NCBI GenBank assembly: GCA_019090365.1
Contig: JAHRWC010000004.1
Span: forward strand, 1 to 5,455
From: Flavobacteriaceae bacterium
GTDB taxonomy: Bacteria; Bacteroidota; Bacteroidia; Flavobacteriales; Flavobacteriaceae
DNA length: 5,455 nucleotides
Direction of reading: 5' to 3'
Both the position numbers and the translations under genes were made by a program. Positions 1 to 5,455 of this stretch are shown here, in pieces (positions within the stretch are counted from its first letter, which is position 1; each line of letters opens with the position of its first letter). The notes beneath the pieces were generated by a model. That model worked only from the letters and a program-made list of their open reading frames with translations. It did not search any database and was not told the origin of the DNA.

Positions 1-1716
1 GAAGGAAACTATATAGAAGCAATTTCTTATTTTGAAAAATCTTTAAAAGAACCACATGAGGCTACTTTTACTGCCAGAGCAACGTTTTGGAAGGCTGAAA
101 GTGATTATCAACTTTCAAATTTTGAAGAATCTCTAATAGGTTATAAACAATATTTACAATTGCCAAATGCTTCTGAAACACCAGAATTTTTAAACAGTAA
201 TTATAATCTAGCTTATAATGAGTTTAAGCTTAAAAATTATACTGAATCAATTAGTAAGTTTACAATTTTTGTTGAATCATCAACTTCGAATGCTGCCGCA
301 AAAAAAGATGCTTATTTACGATTAGGAGACAGTTATTTTGTTTCAAGTAAGTATTGGCCTGCTATGGAAAATTATAATAAAGCCATAGAATTAGGTTCAA
401 CAGATGTTGATTATGCTATATTCCAAAAAGCAATTAGTTATGGTTTTGTAGATCGTACAGAAAAGAAAGTTGAAGAGCTTTCTAATTTTTCAAAAGCTTT
501 CCCAAAATCTATATATCGTGATGATGCACTTTACGAGTTAGGAAATACTTACGTGTCGCAAAATAATAATGACAAAGCATTTGAAGCTTACAATCAATTA
601 TTAAATGAGCTACCAGGAAGTAGCTATGTTTCTAAGGCCTTACTGAAGAAAGCACTAATTTTAGATAATTCAGGAAAGAGTAATGAAGCCTTAACTTTAT
701 TTAAAAAAGTAGCAAATGACTTTCCTTCGACTCCAGAAGCTCTACAAGCGGTTTCTTCGGCTAAACTTATTTTTATTGATCAAGGAAAAGTAAACGAGTA
801 TGGTAATTGGGTAAGTACCTTAGATTTTGTTGAGGTAGAAGATTCCGAATTAGACGATGCAACTTTTCTTGCAGCAGAACAACCTTATCTTCAAAATAAA
901 AAACAACAGGCAATTACTAGGTTTGAAGAATATTTAAATCGTTTTCCGAAAGGGAAACATGCTTTACATGCTAATTTTTATTTAGCACAGATGTATTATT
1001 CTGAAGAAATAAATGAGAAAGCAATTCAGCATTATACCTATGTAACCGATATCGATAGAAATGAATTCACTGAGCAAGGTTTGGTTCGAATATCACAACT
1101 CTATTTAAATAAAAAAGAACCTCAGAATGCTATTGAATACTTAATCAGACTCGAGTCTGAAGCAGATTTTCCTCAAAACGTAATATTTGCTCAAATCAAT
1201 AGTATGAAAGCAAATTATGAGCTTAAAAACTATTTTGAAGCAGTAGAGTATGCTGATAAAGTTTTATTACTAGAAAAGGTTGATAATACAATTAAAAGCG
1301 AGGCTCAATTAATTATTGCGCGTTCAGCAATGAAAACTGGAGACGAGCAAAAAGCGAAAACTGCATATCAAGAAGTTTCAAAAATTGCAACCGGAAAACT
1401 AGCTGCAGAAGCAAAATATTATGAAGCCTATTTTAAAAATAAAGAAGAAGATTTTTCAGGTTCTAATGAAGTAATTCAAATTTTAGCAAGAGATTTTTCA
1501 GGCTATAAATTATACGGAGCTAAAGGATTGGTACTAATGGCAGATAATTTTTATCAATTAGAAGATGCTTTTCAGGCTACTTATATTTTAGAAAATGTAA
1601 TCAGTAATTTTTCAGACTATCCCGATGTTGTTGATGACGCGAAAGAAAAGTTAGCAGTCATTAAAAAAGCAGAAGCAAAAACAAATTCATCGATTGACAT
1701 TGAAGATGAAAATTAA
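1..1716 (+). CDS. Tetratricopeptide repeat (TPR) protein, 5'-truncated by the window edge
   Basis: The reading frame is open from base 1 to the TAA at 1714-1716, giving 571 visible residues. A TTG at 160 is not the start, because upstream codons 1-53 continue the same TPR pattern (for example 'GNYIEAISYFEKSL' at residues 2-15). About 13-14 helix-turn-helix units of 34-38 residues can be followed to about residue 555, with typical TPR spacing such as 'LYELGNTYVSQNNNDKAFEA', 'ANFYLAQMYYSEEINEKAI' and 'AITRFEEYLNRFPKG'. Several units end in the 'FP-x-[ST/G]' turn common in YbgF/BamD-like envelope TPRs. A less regular, acidic stretch near bases 811-861 separates two arrays. The C-terminus is a charged tail (ending 'DIEDEN') with no membrane anchor. 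TPR solenoids bind other proteins; a periplasmic scaffold role is inferred from the barrel gene that overlaps its 3' end. The N-terminus, and so any signal peptide, is outside the window. The TPR fold is confident; the exact function is unknown. Confidence 0.93.
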   Translation, partial: EGNYIEAISYFEKSLKEPHEATFTARATFWKAESDYQLSNFEESLIGYKQYLQLPNASETPEFLNSNYNLAYNEFKLKNYTESISKFTIFVESSTSNAAAKKDAYLRLGDSYFVSSKYWPAMENYNKAIELGSTDVDYAIFQKAISYGFVDRTEKKVEELSNFSKAFPKSIYRDDALYELGNTYVSQNNNDKAFEAYNQLLNELPGSSYVSKALLKKALILDNSGKSNEALTLFKKVANDFPSTPEALQAVSSAKLIFIDQGKVNEYGNWVSTLDFVEVEDSELDDATFLAAEQPYLQNKKQQAITRFEEYLNRFPKGKHALHANFYLAQMYYSEEINEKAIQHYTYVTDIDRNEFTEQGLVRISQLYLNKKEPQNAIEYLIRLESEADFPQNVIFAQINSMKANYELKNYFEAVEYADKVLLLEKVDNTIKSEAQLIIARSAMKTGDEQKAKTAYQEVSKIATGKLAAEAKYYEAYFKNKEEDFSGSNEVIQILARDFSGYKLYGAKGLVLMADNFYQLEDAFQATYILENVISNFSDYPDVVDDAKEKLAVIKKAEAKTNSSIDIEDEN

Positions 1717-3466
1717 AACCTACAAAAGAACACAATTTTATATGCTAAATAAAAGATTAATTATCCCTTTCCTATGTTTCATTTGTTGTATTAGCAATGG
1801 ATTTGCACAAGAGGATGAAGAAAAAATAGGAACTGAAGTTGTTAATGTTGTTAAACCTTATACACCAACAATTTCAGATGCTTTTAAAGTAAAAGAAACA
1901 CCTGTTTTAAATGATTCAGTTAGCAATGAAAAAAAGAAAGTTAATTATTCAATTTTTTCAGTACCTGTAGCATCAACATTTACGCCTGCAAAGGGAAATG
2001 CAACAAAAATTGAAAAAACGAAACCTCTTAAGTTATATGATAATTATGCAAGCTTAGGTTTTGGAAACTACACCAGTATTTTAGCAGAATTATACAGTAA
2101 TCTTCAAATAAGTAGAACCGATAACTTCGGAATTTTTCTAAAGCATCATTCTTCTCAAGGAGGAATCAAAGACGTAAGGCTAGAGGATAAGTTTTACGAT
2201 ACTCAATTAGATGCAAACTATTCAAGTAGACAAAAAGACATTTCATATAGATTCAATGCAGGAATCGAACATCAGCTTTTTAATTGGTATGGATTAAATG
2301 GTTTATCTGAATTAGCAACCGATGAAACTTTAGACGCATTAGATGTTAAACAAACTTATTTTAGCGGATATGTTGGTGGAAGTATAAGCATTGAAGATTC
2401 TTTTTTCGAAAAGGCAAATGTAAATCTCCGTTATTTAAGTGATTCTTTTTCTTCTTCAGAAATTAATTTTACAGCAAGACCAGAATTTGTATTTCCTTTA
2501 GAAGAAATCACTTTAAAAATAGATGCGGATCTTGATTATTTAACAGGAAGTTTTGATAGAAATTACACCAATACTTCAGACATTGCCTATAGTTTTTTAA
2601 ACTTTGGAGTGTTACCTTCTTTAGTTTATGTCAATGAAGATCTTACACTTTCTTTAGGAGTTGCTGGATATGTTTCTATGGATTCAGAAAATAGCGAAAC
2701 AGAGATTTCTCTACATCCAAGAATCAATGCGTCCTATCGTTTGGTTGACGAACTTTTAATCGTTTATGGAGGAGCAGACGGTGGATTACAGCAAAACACC
2801 TATTATAATTTTAGTCAAGTAAATCCATATATTTCACCAACACAATATATAGCGCCAACGAGCGAATTGTATAAAGCTTTTGGAGGTTTAAAAGGTAAGT
2901 TGACAAATTCTGTAGGCTATAATGTGAGAGCATCTTATGGTAAAGACGAAAATAAATCGTTGTTTAAATTGAATTCTTATAATGGAATTAATCCAAATTT
3001 AGAAGGCTATGAACAAGGAAATTCGTTTGGTGTTGTGTATGATGATATTACAACCTTATCAGTTTTTGGAGAATTAAAAGTTGAAGTAAATGATACGTTC
3101 ACTTTAGGTGCGAGTGCTTCATTCTCAAGCTATGATACAACCAGTCAATCTGAAGCATGGAATTTACCAGAATTAGAAGCTTCTATCTTTTCGACATTTA
3201 ATATTACTGAAAAAGTATATGGAGGTGCTTCTCTGTTTTTTGTTGGAGAACGAAAAGATCAGTTTATAAATGGTTTAATTTCTGAAACCATAACGCTAGA
3301 TGGTTATATAGATGCCAATTTGCATGTTGGCTATCGTTTTAATGAACGCCTTTCATTTTTTGCTAAAGGAAGTAATTTATTAAGTGATAATTATAATAAA
3401 TGGGCCAATTATCCAGTTCTTGGTATTCAAGGTTTGCTTGGAGCAACCTACAAATTTGATTGGTAA
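1706..3466 (+). CDS. Outer-membrane beta-barrel protein, TonB-dependent-receptor-like, no plug domain
   Basis: From ATG 1706 this encodes 586 residues. A signal peptide is clear: basic n-region, hydrophobic core 'LIIPFLCFICCI', then 'SNGFAQ', with likely signal peptidase I cleavage after Ala34. Next comes a short polar segment with 'VVNVVKPYTPTISDAFKVK', then from about residue 110 to the end alternating, aromatic-rich beta strands (such as 'YASLGFGNYTSILAELYSN') typical of an outer-membrane barrel. The last residues 'GATYKFDW' end in an aromatic, as expected of the C-terminal signal read by the BAM machinery. I see no carboxypeptidase-regulatory-like domain and no plug domain before the barrel, and the length is short for a true TonB-dependent receptor, so import by TonB is doubtful even though such proteins are often labelled that way. 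ATG 1706 overlaps the TPR gene by 11 bases; ATG 1742 (574 residues) is an equally reasonable start that leaves a compact signal peptide. Function unknown; likely partner of the upstream TPR protein. Confidence 0.85.
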   Translation: MKIKTYKRTQFYMLNKRLIIPFLCFICCISNGFAQEDEEKIGTEVVNVVKPYTPTISDAFKVKETPVLNDSVSNEKKKVNYSIFSVPVASTFTPAKGNATKIEKTKPLKLYDNYASLGFGNYTSILAELYSNLQISRTDNFGIFLKHHSSQGGIKDVRLEDKFYDTQLDANYSSRQKDISYRFNAGIEHQLFNWYGLNGLSELATDETLDALDVKQTYFSGYVGGSISIEDSFFEKANVNLRYLSDSFSSSEINFTARPEFVFPLEEITLKIDADLDYLTGSFDRNYTNTSDIAYSFLNFGVLPSLVYVNEDLTLSLGVAGYVSMDSENSETEISLHPRINASYRLVDELLIVYGGADGGLQQNTYYNFSQVNPYISPTQYIAPTSELYKAFGGLKGKLTNSVGYNVRASYGKDENKSLFKLNSYNGINPNLEGYEQGNSFGVVYDDITTLSVFGELKVEVNDTFTLGASASFSSYDTTSQSEAWNLPELEASIFSTFNITEKVYGGASLFFVGERKDQFINGLISETITLDGYIDANLHVGYRFNERLSFFAKGSNLLSDNYNKWANYPVLGIQGLLGATYKFDW

Positions 3467-3494
3467 TACAATATTTTTTGTCTCAAATATTTTT

Positions 3495-3535
3495 AGAAAG
3501 CATTTCGTTTATTCGGGATGCTTTCTTTATTTTTA
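3495..3535 (+). terminator. Rho-independent terminator of the TPR/barrel operon
   Basis: The arms AGAAAGCAT (3495-3503) and ATGCTTTCT (3518-3526) pair perfectly over 9 bases. The stem extends inward through two G-U pairs and two G-C pairs (3504-3507 with 3514-3517), leaving a six-base loop at 3508-3513. A T-rich run (TTTATTTTT) follows the stem. It lies 28 bases after the barrel stop codon, so it should end the TPR/barrel transcript and separate it from the amidohydrolase gene. Confidence 0.8.
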
Positions 3536-3561
3536 CTGTATTCTAATCAAATGTACAGCAG

Positions 3562-5190
3562 ATGAAAAATTATTTACTTCTCTTTATACTAATCAGCCTT
3601 TTTTCTTGTGAAACCAAAGAAACAGCAGATTTATTAGTTAAAAACGCAAGTGTTTATACTGTCAATGAAAACTTTGATACCGCTACTGCATTTGTTATTA
3701 AAGATGGAAAAATCATAGAAGTAGGAAATACATCAGATTTAGAAGAAAAATACAATGCTTCTGAAACTCTTGATGCAAAAGGTAATACCATAGTGCCAGG
3801 TTTAATTGATGCCCATGCACATTTATATAATTTAGGTAAATTTCTTCAGAGAGTAGATTTATTTGGAACCAAGAGTTTTGAAGAAGTACTTGAGCGTATT
3901 GTTGCTTTTCAGAAAGAAAAAAATGTAGAATTTATTTTAGGAAGAGGATGGGATCAAAATGATTGGGAAGTTAAAGAGTTTCCAACTAAAGATCGTTTAG
4001 ATGAACTTTTTCCAGATACTCCTGTAGCTATTCGTCGTGTTGACGGACATGCCATATTAGCGAATTCAGTAGCTTTAAAAATGGCAGGAATTACTTCAGA
4101 AACTAAAATGGCAGGTGGGGAAGTGATTCTTAAAGATGGTGAATTAACAGGTGTTTTAGTTGATACACCAATGTCTTTAGTACGAGCAATTACTCCTGAC
4201 TTATCGTTAAGAGAAAAAATTATGGCGCTTAACGAAGCCGAAGAAATATGTATGAATTTGGGTCTTACTACCGTAAGTGACGCTGGTTTGTCTAGAGAAG
4301 TTATCGAATTGATTGATAGTTTACAACAAATAGGAGAAATGAAACTTCGTGTATATGCTATGATTAGTAATACTGAAAAAAATCTTGATTATTATTTATC
4401 TAAAGGTAAAATAAAAACAGATCGATTGAATGTGCGCTCTGTAAAGGTATATGCGGATGGTGCTTTAGGTTCTAGAGGAGCAGTAATGAAAGAGCCATAT
4501 AGTGATCAAGATGGACACTATGGCGCTATGATTACGCCTATGGATGAATTAGAATCATTAGCTGAGCGTATTGCTGCAGCAGATTTTCAGATGAATACAC
4601 ATGCAATTGGAGATTCTGCAGTTGCTTCTGTTTTAAGAGCTTATACAAGTGCAAATGTGGAAAAATTAGGGGGTCGCTGGAGAATTGAACATGCACAAAT
4701 TGTAACGCCTTCAGAATTTGATTTGTTTTCAAGTAATTTGATTCCTTCTGTTCAACCAACCCATGCTACTAGTGATATGTATTGGGCTGAAGATAGAGTA
4801 GGAGCAGATAGAATAAAAGGAGCTTATGCTTATAAATCTATTTTAAAAAAATCAGGAATGATTGCTTTAGGAACTGATTTTCCTATTGAAAAAGTAAATC
4901 CTATGCATACGTATTATGCAGCAGTTGCAAGAAAAGATCTTGATAATTATCCTGAAGGTGGATTTAATATGAAAGAAGCATTATCAAGAAAAGAAGCCTT
5001 AAAAGGAATGACCATTTGGGCAGCGTATGCAAATTTTGAAGAAGATGAAAAAGGAAGTATTGAAGTAGGAAAATTTGCAGATTTCGTTATCTTAAATAGC
5101 GATATTATGACGATTTCTGCTAAAGCGTTGCCAAAGGTAAAAGTTGAAGCTACTTATATTAACGGTGTCAAAGTGAGTGTAGATAAATAA
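3562..5190 (+). CDS. YtcJ-like metal-dependent amidohydrolase, lipoprotein
   Basis: Complete 542-residue protein. The N-terminus is a lipoprotein signal: short hydrophobic core, then lipobox 'LFSC', with Cys16 as the lipidated residue, so the enzyme is predicted to sit in the envelope. The rest matches the amidohydrolase_3 (YtcJ-like) family in order: 'LLVKNASVYTV' in the small beta domain; HxH metal motif at His85/His87 ('DAHAH'); 'GRGWDQNDW' (127-135); 'VDGHAILANS' (160-169); 'VKVYADGALGSRG' with Lys295, the probable metal-bridging lysine by family analogy; His347 ('NTHAIGD'); His377 ('RIEHAQ'); 'SVQPTHATSD'; Asp439 ('GTDFP'); and a C-terminal return to the beta domain ('GKFADFVIL'). No key residue is missing and length is normal for the family. 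These enzymes hydrolyse C-N bonds of amides or related compounds; the substrate is not predictable here. ATG 3562 is chosen because the signal peptide begins there. It lies between two terminators, so it is probably monocistronic; no convincing promoter match was seen upstream. Confidence 0.93.
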   Translation: MKNYLLLFILISLFSCETKETADLLVKNASVYTVNENFDTATAFVIKDGKIIEVGNTSDLEEKYNASETLDAKGNTIVPGLIDAHAHLYNLGKFLQRVDLFGTKSFEEVLERIVAFQKEKNVEFILGRGWDQNDWEVKEFPTKDRLDELFPDTPVAIRRVDGHAILANSVALKMAGITSETKMAGGEVILKDGELTGVLVDTPMSLVRAITPDLSLREKIMALNEAEEICMNLGLTTVSDAGLSREVIELIDSLQQIGEMKLRVYAMISNTEKNLDYYLSKGKIKTDRLNVRSVKVYADGALGSRGAVMKEPYSDQDGHYGAMITPMDELESLAERIAAADFQMNTHAIGDSAVASVLRAYTSANVEKLGGRWRIEHAQIVTPSEFDLFSSNLIPSVQPTHATSDMYWAEDRVGADRIKGAYAYKSILKKSGMIALGTDFPIEKVNPMHTYYAAVARKDLDNYPEGGFNMKEALSRKEALKGMTIWAAYANFEEDEKGSIEVGKFADFVILNSDIMTISAKALPKVKVEATYINGVKVSVDK

Positions 5191-5198
5191 TATGACAT

Positions 5199-5230
5199 AA
5201 AAAAAGCTAGGAAAATCCTAGCTTTTTTTT
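5199..5230. terminator. Bidirectional hairpin terminator between convergent genes
   Basis: GCTAGG (5206-5211) pairs with CCTAGC (5217-5222), closed by an A-T pair around a three-base AAA loop. The stem is prolonged by seven A's (5199-5205) facing the T-tract (5223-5230). Read on + it ends with eight T's, and read on - it ends with seven T's, so it can stop both the amidohydrolase transcript, whose stop codon is 8 bases before it, and the converging gene, whose stop codon is 17 bases beyond it. Confidence 0.9.
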
Positions 5231-5246
5231 ATTAGTGAAATTGAGC

Positions 5247-5455
5247 TTATTGCTTAATAGCTTTCAAGTGAGCATATACTGGATTTCCTTGTATTTTAAG
5301 TTCTGTTTTTCTTTCAAAAATCTTAATCCCTTTTACATCATTAAGTTTTCCGTCTGGGGCAAAAGCTTTAACTCCATAAAATTCTCCTGTTGCAGTAATC
5401 GCTTTTACATGGACTATATTTCCTGAACGGCTAATACCTTTAACATCAAATTTCA
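5247..5455 (-). CDS. Small unrecognised protein with 12-residue repeats, C-terminal part only
   Basis: On the minus strand a frame runs from the window edge to TAA at 5249-5247, giving 68 visible residues; the N-terminus lies beyond base 5455. The first 48 residues are four consecutive 12-residue units with the pattern x-x-x-V-K-[G/A]-[I/F]-x-x-x-G-x: 'KFDVKGISRSGN', 'IVHVKAITATGE', 'FYGVKAFAPDGK', 'LNDVKGIKIFER'. The Val-Lys pair recurs exactly every 12 residues, and the fourth unit loses the glycine. A 20-residue tail follows, with a related 'AHLKAIKQ' at the C-terminus. The short strand-turn-strand period suggests a small beta-rich fold. The regular repeat, the stop codon next to a shared terminator and the clean frame support a real gene. 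I do not recognise the family with certainty; it resembles small exported flavobacterial proteins of unknown function, but no signal peptide can be seen here. Confidence 0.82.
   Translation of the reverse strand, partial: KFDVKGISRSGNIVHVKAITATGEFYGVKAFAPDGKLNDVKGIKIFERKTELKIQGNPVYAHLKAIKQ

Noticed and set aside
160..162. TTG as the start of the TPR gene
   Set aside because: The frame is open back to base 1, and the upstream codons continue the TPR pattern, so the true start lies outside the window.
811..861. Acidic irregular stretch in the TPR protein as a separate domain or gene fusion point
   Set aside because: It is only about 17 residues, in frame, and flanked by ordinary TPR units; it is better read as a linker between two arrays.
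1757..1801. Cysteines in the barrel's signal peptide as a lipobox
   Set aside because: The Cys residues sit within the hydrophobic core without a small residue just before them, and a good signal peptidase I site follows at 'GFA'; a terminal-aromatic barrel also argues against a lipoprotein.
3467..3561. Bacteroidota-type promoter (TTG / TAnnTTTG) for the amidohydrolase gene
   Set aside because: Several A+T-rich partial matches exist, such as TACTGTAT near 3534, but none has both boxes at correct spacing, so no promoter is annotated.
3384..3611. 75-residue + strand frame across the barrel/amidohydrolase junction
   Set aside because: It covers the end of the barrel gene in another frame, the terminator hairpin and the amidohydrolase start; its composition is not protein-like.
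4538..4759. 73-residue minus-strand frame inside the amidohydrolase gene
   Set aside because: Antisense to conserved catalytic motifs (His347, His377) of a convincing gene; its sequence is low in complexity.
5235..5426. 63-residue + strand frame at the right edge
   Set aside because: It lies opposite the repeat-bearing minus-strand gene and is rich in Phe/Ser, as expected of the antisense of an A-rich coding strand.

Overview
The window looks like chromosomal DNA from a member of the Bacteroidota, most likely a marine-type Flavobacteriaceae. The reasons are strongly A+T-rich coding DNA, no Shine-Dalgarno sequences before any start codon, a signal peptide ending in the flavobacterial-style 'GFAQ', a lipoprotein signal on a periplasmic-type enzyme, and a TPR/outer-membrane-barrel gene pair of a kind found in this phylum. 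The genus cannot be told from this sequence.

Layout: (1) Bases 1-1716, + strand: the C-terminal 571 residues of a large tetratricopeptide-repeat (TPR) protein whose start lies before the window. (2) Bases 1706-3466, + strand: an outer-membrane beta-barrel protein related to TonB-dependent receptors but with no recognisable plug domain. It overlaps the TPR gene by 11 bases, so the two are almost certainly co-transcribed. (3) Bases 3467-3561: a 95-base gap holding a strong hairpin terminator that ends this operon. (4) Bases 3562-5190, + strand: a complete lipoprotein of the YtcJ-like amidohydrolase family with all the expected metal-binding motifs. (5) Bases 5199-5230: a short hairpin with an A-tract on one side and a T-tract on the other, suited to stopping transcription from both directions. 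(6) Bases 5247-5455, - strand: the C-terminal 68 residues of a small unrecognised protein built of an exact 12-residue repeat, convergent with the amidohydrolase gene. No stretch longer than 300 bases lacks a gene.

How the parts work together: the TPR protein and the barrel probably form one functional unit in the cell envelope, with the TPR solenoid as a periplasmic scaffold and the barrel in the outer membrane. This is inferred from gene order and overlap; no function is shown by the sequence. The amidohydrolase appears to be its own transcription unit, and its substrate cannot be deduced. There are no mobile elements, CRISPR arrays, tRNA or rRNA genes. The least explained items are the plug-less barrel with its TPR partner, and the 12-residue repeat protein at the right edge.
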